A program made the translations under genes and the position numbers. A stretch of 64,000 bases of DNA from Eleusine coracana subsp. coracana (taxonomy: Eukaryota > Streptophyta > Magnoliopsida > Poales > Poaceae). Shown piece by piece: positions 20,621 through 31,724 of the stretch. The stretch spans positions 53,231,882-53,295,881 of the forward strand of contig CM064430.1 in NCBI GenBank assembly GCA_032690845.1, written 5' to 3'. Position 1 is the stretch's first letter. Each line of letters begins with the position of its first letter. The notes beneath the pieces were generated by a model. The model was not told where the DNA came from. It worked only from the letters and a program-made list of their open reading frames with translations, and did not search any database.

Positions 20621-22341
20621 GGACTGTACGATCACTAAGAGGATTTGTCTGGGACTTACAGCGGGCGGCAAGGAATATGTCTGTGCTAGGAGCTGTAGTG
20701 ACCGGATGGTCCGGTCTACAGACCGGACAGTCCAGTCTGTATGGCTCCACACAGGACAGACATGAAGCAGCGCTGAGGAAGTTTCTGGACTGGAGAGAGA
20801 AACTGACCGGATGATCTGGTCAGTACAGAGGAGTTATCTAGACAGAGCAGCCAATGGTTCTGAGAACCGTTCCCGAGAGAGCAGACGGTTCGGTCTGGCA
20901 GTGGCGGGACTGTCCGGTCATTTGGTCTAGGAAGGCAACTTCGTGGAGCAACGACTAGTTGGAGGTTGGGAACCTATATAACTTCGTTATTGGGGTCTTG
21001 GAGACCTCACTTGGCTAGTTGAATTGCTTGGAGCATTTGGTGAGAGCCAAGAGGCAAAGAGGAGAGCACTATGTTGTGGTTACGAGTCCAGAACAAACAA
21101 GTAGTGGGCTAGCCGAGGGCTGGACTGGCCGAAGGCCCCTCGGACAAGCTACGACAGGAGTGAACAAGACCAAGCAACGACACTTATGCCGAAGGGCTCA
21201 TACAGGCGCCCTTCGGCTAACAAACTTTGTATTATCTGGTTAGAATAGTACAGGAAGATTCGGGTGGCAGGGGCACGTCCTCTCTCGCTCAGAGGTGCAG
21301 GTGAGCATTTATAGATCTATGCTCACCTACCCTCCGGGCATGTTTACAGATTTGCCCCGGACCTTACATTACATATCTTGCTACTTGAACTAAGGGTATT
21401 CTAGTACTTCAATCTTCATCTCGTACACGCCCCCGACTGTCATTCTCTAGAGTCTGCACCCGGGGCCCGTCACGCCGTACGGCCTTCGGCCATACCAGCC
21501 TTCGGACGCCTGCTGGGCCGAAGGCCTGCTGGGCCGCCAGTCCAGCTGGACCTTGCTTCTTGTTGTTGGACTGTCTTCTGGACTTGGGGAGACTAAGGGG
21601 TGGGCATTCCCCCAACATACTAGAAGGAGATATTGCATATTTTGAGAGTGCTAGTGAGAGTAACTTGAGCATTGATGCACATCTAAGGCTAGATTGTCCT
21701 TGAGGGTGTGATCAAGGTTGTTACTCTTGGTCTATGGTGAGACCTAAACTGGTTAGGTGTCGGTGATTGAGCCTATCGTGATCGGTTGTGAAGGCTGTCA
21801 CACGTTTGTACACGGTTTGAGCCCGCCAGTGAAAGGGGCATCACTAGAGAGCGCCCGTGTCGGCTCAGGGAGTCCAACAAGTTCTTGTGGGAGGCGAGCT
21901 TGTGCCTTGGTGGCAGCGGTGACGCACACCGTGTCTTCACTCCGAGAGTGATTACGGGCTCATGGGCGAGAACTCCACATTGGTGGCGGGAGGGACCAGC
22001 ACTCCGGCGGGAGTGGTCCAACAAGAAGTAGGGGAAGGCGCCATCCTTTCGAGACCTCGGGAACAAAATCATGAGCATTTGTTGACCCCCTTTTTACTAT
22101 TTCGCCATTGTGTGCTCTAGTAACTAGGTTGAATTATGGCTTGCATAGGCTAGTGTGTTTGGCTTCCGCGCTTGCTACCATCATGAACACTAGCATGTGT
22201 AGGGTCTTGGCATACGAGAATTGTTAGGTTGCAACTATTGTTAGACTCTAGTAGTGTGAATTGAAGTATTTGGATTCATGAGCAGCTTACCGATTCAACC
22301 CCCCCCCCGCCCCGCCCCTCTCGGTACGCCTTCGGTCCTTA
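20621..22341 (+). mobile_element. SIRE-like copia LTR remnant
   Basis: Outside the solo LTR the sequence has several CCGGACAGTCC-like words (20,640-20,935), a CCTATATAAC promoter-like box near 20,975, a GC-rich body and a C-rich end (22,300-22,320), the layout of SIRE LTRs such as the one at 37,148. It is a different family from that one (ACCGGA instead of ATCGGA words). Both ends look truncated. No coding sequence belongs to it. Confidence 0.5.
21072..21617 (-). mobile_element. Solo LTR nested in the SIRE-like LTR
   Basis: A 546-bp segment with TGTTG...CAACA ends. On the - strand it begins TGTTGGGGGAATGCCCACCC, a typical gypsy LTR start. Flanks are CACTA (21,067-21,071) and TACTA (21,618-21,622), a target duplication with one mismatch. 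The outer sequence reads on across it. GGCCGAAGGC-type words recur inside. No internal region is present, so it arose by LTR-LTR recombination. Confidence 0.7.
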
Positions 22342-22359
22342 CACATGCACTTGAGTTAA

Positions 22360-23324
22360 CATGGAGAAAGTACTCCCTTAGTTGAAATATACGGATTTCA
22401 CTTCTCTCCTGTCTGAATAGCTTCTCTTAACTTCGTGAGCATGTCACCAGTATCAATCTCCTGGCATATACCATCGAATAGAGCAAAAGTAGGTCCAGAA
22501 ATAGCCATAACTGTCATTTGATCTTCATCATCTAGATAGCGCATCTACGACAACATTCAGAGTGTCCGGGCTTATACTCCACATGAAAATCAAATCCTGA
22601 CAATTTGCTTGCCAACTGATGTTGAGGGATGGTTGTCAATATTTGATCAAACAAGAACCTCAAGCTGTGATGATCAATACTTACCACAAAATGATGACCC
22701 CATAAATAAGACCTCTAATGATGAACAACAAGCACCACTCCAATCAACTCACATTTGTAGGCTGCAAGCTTGGCATGGCGAGGCGCGATGACCTTGCTGA
22801 AGAAAGCCACGGATCCTACATCTTGATGTGAAACAGCTCCAAAGCCAGACCCGGAAGCATCACACTCAACAATGAAATCCTTATCGAAATCCGGTAGCTG
22901 AAGGACTAGAGCTGCTGTGATAGCATTGTGCAATGCTCAAAATGACTCGGTGGCCGCCTCGGTCTAGTAGAAGGTGTCTTTCTTGGGCAGGTTTGTGAGG
23001 GAGGACGCTATCTTTCCGTAGTCTCGAATGAAGCGCCGGTAGTATCTAGAAAGGCTAAAAAATCCACTTAGGACACAAACAGACTTTGGCAGTGGCCACT
23101 TGAGAACAACTTCAACTTTCTGCTTGTCCATTGCGACCCCAGCGGCCAAAATTACGTGGCCCAAGTACGCCATCGTCAATGTGCCAAAAGAGCACTTTGA
23201 TTTCCTCAAGAACTACCCATGATCCTATAATGTCTAAAGCACCAATTGATGATGTTCTTGGTTGAAGCCGAATGCGATGATGGCATTGGCGTCTTGGAGG
23301 TAAACTAGTGGGAATCTCAAACAA
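22360..23324 (-). pseudogene. Chromovirus RT/RNase H remnant
   Basis: On the - strand the start of RT (LPPRRQCHHRI-like) at about 23,300 is followed within 100 bp by SKCSFGTLTMAYLGHVI, which belongs after the YxDD motif, so the whole catalytic core is deleted. It continues into the connection domain (YYRRFIRDYGKIA) and RNase H (FIVECDASGSGFGAVSHQD, LAAYKCELIG). Several frameshifts and stops are present. It cannot be active. Confidence 0.8.
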
Positions 23325-23560
23325 TTCAGCAATCTAAGAGAGCTAGCATCAAGTTATTCGTGGTTGCTATCATGGCGTGTACTAACAATTTTGCTTTGGA
23401 GTCAATACCCATCCACAAGATCTTCTTGCCGTTGCGAGCAAAGCATATGGTGGCACTAGCAAAATCCCAAAGGATCGGGTCAAGTGTGCCAAGCCACTGA
23501 ACACCCAAATCCATGTCATACATTCCCAAAGGAAGAGCATAGAAGTCCTCAGAGAATGGT

Positions 23561-23806
23561 TTACCAGCAATATCTAGGGCTGGTGATGTGGTCTCCGTTT
23601 GCTACTGCAACACTGAGTCCCTTGCGTGGTTGTACCTTGATCCCTGCATGCCTAGCTGCCTCTTCATCCACAAAATTATGGGTAGACCCAGAGTCAAGTA
23701 GTGTTGTCAAGATGGTGTTGCCCACTGTGACGTGCACCTTCATTGTTTGGATGCCACGTGTCGTGGTCCTTGTAAGGGCATGCATGGAGATACTTGGTTC
23801 TTCCAC
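23561..23806 (-). pseudogene. Chromovirus aspartic protease
   Basis: TTLLDSGSTHNFVDEEAA is the active-site region, with the DSG triad intact. The frame ends soon after, then 23,529-23,326 continues the protease/linker in a further frame (DLGVQWLGTLDPILWDF). It sits between gag and the RT remnant as expected. Confidence 0.8.
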
Positions 23807-24050
23807 AAGAAAGTCTTTATAGCATGTACATGCTCAACATGTAGTATCCACACCATTAATATTGTTTTGAGATTTGTGTTGAAGACACTACAATCCAAAG
23901 ATCACATGATGAACTACATATGAGGACAAGATTTCACCAATCTCAATATAGAACATGTGGTCTAGATAGTACATGTTTAATATCTACATGTCAAAATTTC
24001 GCTTTGGTTCTTCCACTATAGTGATGGAAGCAATTACTGGATTGTCTTCC

Positions 24051-25185
24051 TCAACCTCTAAAGCAATGACCTCGATTACAAACAGTTTCTTGCACTTGTG
24101 GCCAAAGAAATATTTTTTCGCAGTTGTAGCACAGATTCAAATGATGTCGTTCTACCATCTCGGCTGGAGTGGGGCGACGTCGAGGAAAGGAGTTGGCTAT
24201 GGATGTCAACTTGCCGCTTCCCAGTGCTAAAGAAGCTGAGGATACTGCAGCTGTGTTGCATGGTGTGGCAATGTCTGCCCCTCCAGGTACTGATGTTGCT
24301 GCTACTGTGCGAAAAGATGAACGACCTCCGCCTTGATATTGTGGTGGGTCAAATGGGGGCAAAGAGAGGCGCTGCTCATAAGCACAGGCCAGCTCAATGG
24401 CGTCGTTGAGCGAACTAGGATATTGCAGGATAACATCTATGCTCAATGGATTCTGGAGGCCCGTGATGAACAACTGAACTTGTTGGGACTCTGATAGCTC
24501 TATGTCATGGCATGCTAGAGCGAAAAACTTGTTGCAGTAGTCATTAACACTCCCAGTGCAACGAAGTTGTGCAATCTTGCCCAAGAGTGTGTCAGTCATT
24601 GTTGATCTGAAGCGCTTGTGGACGAGCTGTGTGAAGCGACACCGTGATGGTTCGCCCGAGTTGAGTTCCAATCTGTAATATCAAAGTTGTGCAAAGCCCG
24701 TCGTGTGAATAGACGCATACCAAACTTTCTTGTTTTCTAGTGTACGCTGATCTTTGAAGAATTGCTCACATCTATTCAGCCATAGTAGAAGATCGTCGGT
24801 TCCATCAAACGTAGGAAAGTCCACCTTGTGGAAATGTGACGGAGCACGGTCCTTGTCGCAGTCATCATCATTGCAGTCGTGACGGCCACGAGGCCCGTCA
24901 TTACGATGAGGGAATGTAATGTGTGGATAACACTCTGTTCTATGCCCCAAGGTGTCGTCGTTGCGTGAAGCATCATCAGCATCGCGCTCGGCATTCTTAC
25001 TCCTCAACGATCCTTCCATACGAGCAATGGCAAGGTTGAGTGCTTGGACCTGTTGGGCGCCCTCGATCACTGACTCTTGAAGGTTGTTTACCTTGGTGGG
25101 CAGAGCTGTGAGGGTTTCTAATTTGTTGTTCTTGCGGCACCAGCTTCATGACGGCCTCGGTGAGTGTGGCTAGCTCGGTCGCCAT
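24051..25185 (-). pseudogene. Chromovirus gag
   Basis: Three frames on the - strand: 25,185-24,997, 25,070-24,681 and 24,671-24,051. It carries the retrotransposon gag core (FPTFDGTDDLLLWLNRCEQF, then GKIAQLRCTGSVNDYCNKFF, VQLFITGLQNPL) and one CX2C of the zinc knuckle (NLCYNCEKI) near the end. A stop between the second and third parts and a frameshift near the start make it a pseudogene. Confidence 0.8.
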
Positions 25186-25231
25186 CTCGGCGAGTTCTTT
25201 TGTTGCTTCTTCGATGGACTCAGAACCAGGG

Positions 25232-25244
25232 CAATCTGATACCA
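25232..25244 (-). other. Primer binding site of the chromovirus
   Basis: On the - strand TGGTATCAGATTG, the usual plant initiator-tRNA-Met site, lies next to the LTR boundary at 25,248. Confidence 0.7.
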
Positions 25245-25247
25245 GAT

Positions 25248-25416
25248 TGTCACGAGCTGGTATATTAGTAGGCGGATTACGACAAAGGTTGTACTTGAAT
25301 TAGGTAGTAGTATTAGACTATTATTTTCTCATGTATTAGGGTTAGTAGCATATATGGGCCTTGCCTAGTATTCTTGGTGATTGAATACATTATCGTGTGA
25401 GTATTCTCCACTTTCA
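25248..25416. mobile_element. LTR-like segment between two opposed primer sites
   Basis: A 169-bp TGTCAC...TTTCA segment. On its right, TGGTATCCAAGAGG (25,417 on) is a tRNA-Met primer site for the + strand copia element; on its left is the minus-strand primer site of the chromovirus. Either it is the short 5' LTR of the copia element with the gypsy LTR lost, or a fusion of two LTR ends. No matching 3' LTR is seen near 50,443. Confidence 0.5.
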
Positions 25417-25680
25417 TGGTATCCAAGAGGCTCGCTCCTGCATCCTCGCTTCCGCAACCCTAAACACTGCTGTCTTCCCTTGACGTGTCGTCGCTACTTC
25501 TTCCTCCCCTCCTGTCGGATGGCCATCCTTGCCCTTGACATCCATTAACCCCACTCCTTGACCCTTCTGATGATGAAGCCCTCTGCCACCAATTCTCTGT
25601 GCGCCGAGGCCAACCACACCACCGCCCTTGACGTCGACGGCCGGAAGGAAGCCAAGGCCGAGGCCGATCGCCTGGATGCT

Positions 25681-27585
25681 TAATGGCAATTCTTAACGTC
25701 GCACCAAAATATTATCTGGTAACAACGCTCGATGTATTGATTGATGTTTGTTATGCTTTAAGAGAAGAGTGAGCCAATCCGCAAGCATATGGAACATCTA
25801 TTGTAGCATTTCACCCGGGAGTATTTCAAGTAATCGTATTTATTTTCCTCAGGGAAGCTTGACATAAGAGTATCTTGGTTTAACAAAGATATGACTATAA
25901 GAGTTATACCAACTGACCAATGATGAAGGTAAAGATATTCAATGATAAATAGGGGAGCAGTGATACAGGAGAAATCCACACTAAGATAGATAAAAGAGAT
26001 CGATTAAGCTAGTCGGGAGGACAGCGAGTCTAAGTCTAAAATTCCTAAGATAAACTTTCCTAAATCTAGTCAAGCGTCAAAATTCCAAGTTACTCGGATT
26101 GAGTGCTTACACCAAATCCATGGTACAGCCTCGAGTCTTTCACCAATAAGCTTACTTCAGGGCACGACAACGATCCACTGATAGGGCCTGTAACTAACCT
26201 CGTGCACTAGTGGGCACGTTACCGCTAGACAACCCTGCTTGAGACTTCTAAACGTGGTGGATTACTAAAGGGACGGACATGGCTGTCACCACCTGCCGCC
26301 TACCACACAGCCCGTGGGGACGAATGCAAATCCAGCTAGTGTTAACTTAGGCACCGCGCCTACGCCTTCACTAGATATTCTTCCGTTGGCCTAGCGAAAA
26401 AATAGCCAGGAAAGAATCAAGTCTAAGTCCTATTCGAGAACTAAACTTAATTAAATCCTAGCTGGGAATCTAGTAAACCATGCTTCAAAGTTCTTTTTCC
26501 GATAATTGTAACTTGAGGAAATTGACTAAGTAAAAATAAATACTTGACAAGATAAATAAGGAAAAGATAATTGTATTTAATCAAACATAAGTCTGACAAA
26601 AGGAGAAAAGATACAAGAGAGCTAATACCAAGACTTTGAGATGATTTCTGGAATCCTGAGCTAAGCTTCCGACTAGACTCTAACTCCCGACTAACTAACC
26701 TACTCTATTAGTAAGAAAAGTAGTGGGAAATGGACTTCAATGTGCTTCACTTGCTTAATTATTATTTCTGCCAAATTCCCCCTCTATTTATAGGTGGCGA
26801 AGGGTTGGCGGGTACTTGTAGGTAAAGGAGAGTCGGTGGGCAAATATTCCCCCGCCGGGCGGCAGCCCAGGCAGGGCGGCCGTTGGATTGAGTCGATTCC
26901 CGACTGACTTGTTTTGGTTGGCTCAGATCTTGTCTTGATAGCGGTTCCTTGGTCGGTTTGCGCTGACTTCATTGTTTTGGGGCCGGTAGGCCTCATGGGC
27001 TGGCAACCCTGAGAGGCCAACCCAGGTCGGGCGGCATAGGAGGTCGGGCGGCATGGGAGGCCGAGCGGCGGGCCAGGCTGGGCAGTGGCCTGGGCCTGGT
27101 GCCGACCCCCTTCGGTTCACCCCATGACTTCTCTTGGTTAGGCCACTCATGGACCCTTTTTCCTTAGCCATCTTCCATTACTTTTGGTCCGGGAGGAGAA
27201 AACAGCTTCATGGTGGAGTGTTTTGCAGAATCGGCTGGGTCGGATGATCAGCCTGATGACGACTCTGTTTTGATTAGCCGGGTGGTTGATTTCAGCTTGA
27301 TATGACCCAATCGGCTGGGTTCTGATTTCAGACGTCACGACCCTGCCCAGGCCTTGATTTCAGCCTCATACGACCCTGTCGGCCGGCTGTTTTACAGCAG
27401 GATCGGCTGACGGGGCATTTCTTCATGTTTTTTCATAATTTTGGCTCTTTTGAACCTGCAAACAAATATTTCACCAAAACTTGTGGAACTTTATTAGTTT
27501 AAACAAATATTCATGAAACGTTGGTCTTTACCTTGCATTTCCCGACTGGTTGGTGGCCGATATAGGGTTTTAAGGGCCACCAACA
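25681..27585 (-). repeat. 3' LTR of the Athila-like element
   Basis: A 1,905-bp LTR ending GGGCCACCAACA on the + strand. It matches 33,657-35,071 over most of its length but has about 500 bp (roughly 26,700-27,240) that the other lacks. Its outer end (TTAATGGC) has lost the TGTTGGC seen in the other copy. Open frames inside are not supported as genes. Confidence 0.85.
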
Positions 27586-27597
27586 CCTCCCCAAGCT
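27586..27597 (-). other. Polypurine tract of the Athila-like element
   Basis: On the - strand GCTTGGGGAGG directly precedes the LTR start TGTTGG, the expected place and composition for plus-strand priming. Confidence 0.75.
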
Positions 27598-29229
27598 TAA
27601 ACCTTTGCTCGTTCCGAGCAAATTAAAACTTGGAAGTGATGGATCAGGAGTTGCTTCAATATTCGAGCCCTACAAGGATCAAGTGCACAAACACATACTC
27701 CTACAACATAGGGATAATTGTAAACCAACACAAGTTAATCACTAAGTCTTTCTCATTGTAAATGGGGCTCTTAGGCATTTTATGACCTTGTCATGAGTGG
27801 TTGGAACTCAGAACAACTAGTTAGATTTTGTCACTCAACCTCCTACATGATCATGAGTCCAAAGTTTTTGTAATATTGCATAAGATTGAAAATTTTCCCT
27901 CTTGGTGCAATTTTTCACTATGACTCTCATCTCTCAAAAGGTGTATTTCCTCACCAAGTTCTCATCATACTCTCTGAAATTTGGCTTTATATGTGGAGCT
28001 TGGTAGGATGGCACATTTAATATGCATATTTTGTTAAGTTGAGAGATGGTCCTAGCGAAAAGACTTTCCACTTTCTCATTCCAATCATTTGGAAGTAATG
28101 TCCAGGGGAGAGGGAGAGAATGGACTCACGCAAAGGAGTGGACTAGCACAATAGCAAAAATCTTTATCAAAGATTGGATTTTTGTGCTAGAGTGAAAGGA
28201 TGGTCCTTTATTTTGTACAAAGGATTTAATGAACCTTGAAACTTGACATTTGCACATCTATGAGAGCCGATAATTTTTCTCTTTCTTTCTTTCTTTCTTT
28301 CTTTCTTCTTTTATATCTTTCTTTTCAGCTCTCATAGTGTAGGGAAGCTAGTTCAATAGTTCTAATATTTTTGCAAGCTTTTTCTGAGCATTTATTTTGG
28401 GAGGACCAAAATCTTTCTTGTAGGATCAAGGTTTTCGCAAAGGAGAGATTTTTGGCTAACATGCTTGGTGAAGTGGATGCTTGAATCCAATGTGGAAACC
28501 GCATAATCAAACTGATTATTTGAGAACTCAAAGATTACGCGAAGGAAAATGATTGGCTTTGAAGGTGCAAGTCCCTCATAAGGATCAAATCCTAACCAAA
28601 CTCAATGCATACATGGATGGCATAAAAGTGGGTTCATAATTAATATCTAGCCTTGGTAGGAATTTTTCTATCATAGGAAAGACATACACCAAGTAGGCGG
28701 GTCTTTATTGCAGCATGGTTTTTGAAAGAAATCATCAGACTCTAATCATAAGGAGATCATAGACTCATCCAAAATATGCTATATCGTGAATTCCAACAAC
28801 TAGACTTGGTGTTTATTAGCCATTTTGCACCCACTAAAACATAGAGAGACTAGCTTATCACCATGCCGGTCTACCATTACCCACTAAAATGAAGAGCAGA
28901 GGTTGTATACTTGAGACTCACAGGGAGCTAACAGAGCAACTATTCATCATTTCCATAGGCAAGGTAGAGACTAAGTTCTCATGGTTATGCAAATTTTTAT
29001 GGTTTTTCTTCGAATGGTAAACATATTTTTGGGTTTTCTCAAATTTTCTCAAAAATGAAAACAACTCAACTAGAGAAAGGGGGAGAGAGGAGGTAGGACA
29101 AATGGCACACCTTGGTCACGTACCTCCCCAAGCTTAAGTCTTTTCAAAATTTAAGCTTGGATGGCATTCATTGTGGCGGTTGATAATCGATGTTGAAGTA
29201 GTCGAACAGTTGGTCCATCATGGAGATGT
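27598..29229 (-). other. Non-coding body of the Athila-like element
   Basis: No gene is seen. A (CTTT)n microsatellite lies at about 28,279-28,308. This is where RT and integrase would be found in an autonomous Athila element. Confidence 0.6.
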
Positions 29230-29294
29230 TTGTCTAAACTTGTTATGACGTTTGCTGCTGCCATTCTTGTTCCCTCCTTATGGCTGCTTGTATT

Positions 29295-29660
29295 TCATCC
29301 GGCCGTGTTGAGTGCATACTTAAAGTCGGCGAAGATGCCGATTCGCTCGAGGAAGTTGTGGTCGAACTTGCGCATGGTCGTGAACTCCCGGTCTCGAATG
29401 GTAGTGAATTTTCTTTGCTCGTCGTAGTCATTGAGCAACGTATTCTCTTCACTCTCCATGAACTTCTCAAACTCTTCATCTTGCATGCTTTGCACCGTTG
29501 GGGCTTCAGATATGGACATTGTGTCTGAGAGATAACTCGGGGCATCCCCATGTGAAGCTCCGGAGTGCTCGGCTTCTGAGCGCTCACTTGGTGTGCGCCT
29601 CACACGGCTTGAGCTGCTGCTGCTAAACTTGGTGTAGAGGCCTCTCCAAATATTTGCCAT
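29295..29660 (-). CDS. Small element-encoded protein of unknown function
   Basis: An open frame of 121 residues from an ATG (MANIWRGLYTKF). It has a Ser-rich start, an acidic middle (EEFEKFMESEENTLL) and a basic end with FTTIRDREFTTMRKFDHNFL. The closing part recalls short ORFs of plant Athila-type elements, but the resemblance is from memory and weak. No domain is assigned. It lies downstream of gag/protease on the same strand. Confidence 0.4.
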   Translation of the reverse strand: MANIWRGLYTKFSSSSSSRVRRTPSERSEAEHSGASHGDAPSYLSDTMSISEAPTVQSMQDEEFEKFMESEENTLLNDYDEQRKFTTIRDREFTTMRKFDHNFLERIGIFADFKYALNTAG

Positions 29661-29687
29661 TCCTACAAAAGGGTTACTTGGATACAA

Positions 29688-30454
29688 TACCCGAAGGACA
29701 AAATGATGATAATGGTTAGCGGTTAGTCATTCGGTTAGTAGTCCAAGTGTTAGTCGTTCAAAGGTGCAAGGGTGATAACAAACTCTCTCTAGTTGGTTTT
29801 ATTGCAGCACACTTTTATTGCTAAGTTCAAAGTGCACTTAATAGAGAGAACTAGTGGAGTGAGAAGAGGAGTGCAAAGGGAGAGAGTTTGTGAGGGAGAG
29901 AAGATGTTTTCAGCTGAAGGTTTTGGGTGGAGAAGCAAGTGAGAGGGTGACCGGTATTTATAGGCTCGAGGGGAGCCTTGGGGCAAAATTTTCTATATCG
30001 GGCAGTGGGATATGCCGGGCGGCAGCCCATCCCGGCCGACAGGCCTTACTCCTCCATTTGCTCCATTATTGCTTTAGTGGTGATGGGAGAGGCCTAGGTC
30101 CAAGTGCCATGTGATCCACTTGCTTTATTTGTTCAGAAATTTGCTAAGAGTGTAGGGAGCAAGGATAGAGTGATGGGATGGCCAAAGTTGTATGTTTTTA
30201 ATGAGTGTGCTGCCACTCATGACACCTAGGTGAGTAGGGTGGCAGGTGAGTGTGGGTGGTGAAAGAGGTGACATGTGTGGCTCTCATTCATTTACTTTCA
30301 CTCATGGTGGGGCTTTTGATGAGCATTTTTCTTCAAGGGAAGGCTGGCCACACCTCGACCACTCATGGCCATCATCTCTACATTAAAAGTGCTAAGAATC
30401 CGAGAAAAAGTTGTGCCGGGCGGCATGGCTTGCTAGGCGGCAGAAATGACCCAG
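29688..30454 (-). other. Non-coding body, Athila-like element
   Basis: No gene is seen between the small ORF and the tandem repeat. GCCGGGCGGCA-type words recur here, in the LTRs and near 30,010 and 30,415. Confidence 0.5.
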
Positions 30455-30910
30455 GCAGGTGGTTGTTTTTGATGAAAAAAGACCCCCAGGGTGCTAAATG
30501 TGAGTTGGGTTATTTCAGGTTAGGTGGCTCAAGATTAGCTAGCCGGGTGATCATATTTTGCCAAATATGACCTCCTAGGTGCTAAAATTCGATAGAATTT
30601 GACCTCCCAAAATTTACCCAACCGGGTGATCATTTTTATGAAATATGACCTCCCGGTTTGCTGAAATCCGACTAGCCGGGTTGGATGATCAGATCATTAC
30701 CTGGAGGGTTGTTTTTGATGAAATTTGACCTCCCGGGTGCTAATATTTGATTGGTCGGGTTGAATTCTGAGTACTTGAATATTACCCCACCGGGTGGTCG
30801 TTTTTCAAGAAATATGACCTCCAGGGTGCTAAAAACTGACTGGCTGGGTTGGAGCCTCAGATTATCACTCGGGTGGTCGTTTTTGATGAAATTTGACCTC
30901 CTGGTCTGTA
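30455..30910 (-). repeat. Tandem repeat, about 80-95-bp units, in the Athila-like element
   Basis: About six units share the core GGGTGGTCGTTTTTGATGAA followed by TTTGACCTCCCGGGTGCTAA, at about 30,455, 30,545, 30,623, 30,703, 30,795 and 30,868. Units are diverged and some are shortened. It lies between protease and the non-coding body. Confidence 0.8.
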
Positions 30911-31064
30911 TATTTGGCCGAGCCATCACCAATTTGTTTTAGCCTAATTTAGTGGTTAAGGAAAATAAAACTAATTTAATGGGGTAAGGAAAAGATGGGG
31001 GATAAATATCGGTTTACCTACTGACGAGGCGGATTTTACGTCTCGAACAAGATGTTCTCCGCGT

Positions 31065-31688
31065 TTAATTCTTCGTGGTGCCTGTTGTGGATGGAGAATT
31101 TTCCACGATCAGTGCAACTTCTTTCTTCCTCCATACTTGTTTGATTTTCTTGGGCTTGGCGGCGACCTTTCTGTTCATTTCCTGTGGCTCGTTCTTCTTC
31201 TTGAGCAGCGATGATGCACTCTCAACATTTACCACCGGTGCACCCGATTTTGGTGCAATTAGGTATACTTCTATTTTCTGCACCATGCTAGGATTTTTAC
31301 CGTAGAAGATGCGTACCTGATTGCATTGTTCCGTTCAAGGCTTGAAGGCGAACTTCTTGTCGTGCCCATTAATGTGGAGGTGGATTTCTCCGGCCCCAAT
31401 GTCAATATTGGCGTTAGCGGTGCTAAGGAACGGTCTTCCTAGTATGAGAGGCGTCTTCACATCAGCCTCCATGTCTAGCACCACAAAATTGATGGGGACA
31501 AAACAATTTCTTATCCTTATGGGTACGTCCTCCGCAATGCCCGCCGGGTAGCGAACTGATTGGTTGGCAAACTGCAAGCACATTGTTGTGGGGGATAATG
31601 AATTGACATTAAGTTTATCATATACCACCTTTGGCATGACGCTCACGCTCGCCCCCAAGTCACAAAGGGCGTTGTTGAATTGTTGCAT
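31065..31688 (-). pseudogene. Athila-like aspartic protease and basic linker
   Basis: The frame 31,688-31,335 reads ALCDLGASVSVMP, the Athila-type protease active site (DLGA in place of DSG), and continues to LILGRPFLSTANANIDI. After a stop at about 31,333 the same region gives a Lys-rich tail (31,305-31,065, RKVAAKPKKIKQVWRKK). RT should follow but does not. Confidence 0.8.
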
Positions 31689-31724
31689 CCTGATGGAACA
31701 AGGGATGGTTGGGCACCCCGGATC

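Larger units (their letters stand above)
22342..25247 (-). mobile_element. Reina-like chromovirus (Ty3/gypsy), minus strand, deleted
   Basis: Reading the - strand: primer site at 25,244-25,232, gag, protease, a remnant of RT and RNase H, then an abrupt end at about 22,350. The RT catalytic core, the integrase and the 3' LTR are absent. The gag and protease are close to the grass Reina type (FPTFDGTDD, LDSGSTHNFV). Confidence 0.75.

Noticed and set aside
26784..27338. Open frames on the - strand at the left LTR of the Athila-like element
   Set aside because: They lie in LTR sequence; the other LTR lacks much of this segment and does not keep the frames.
30455..30910. CRISPR-like array
   Set aside because: Units are diverged and lack identical repeats with unique spacers; this is a retrotransposon tandem repeat in a plant genome.
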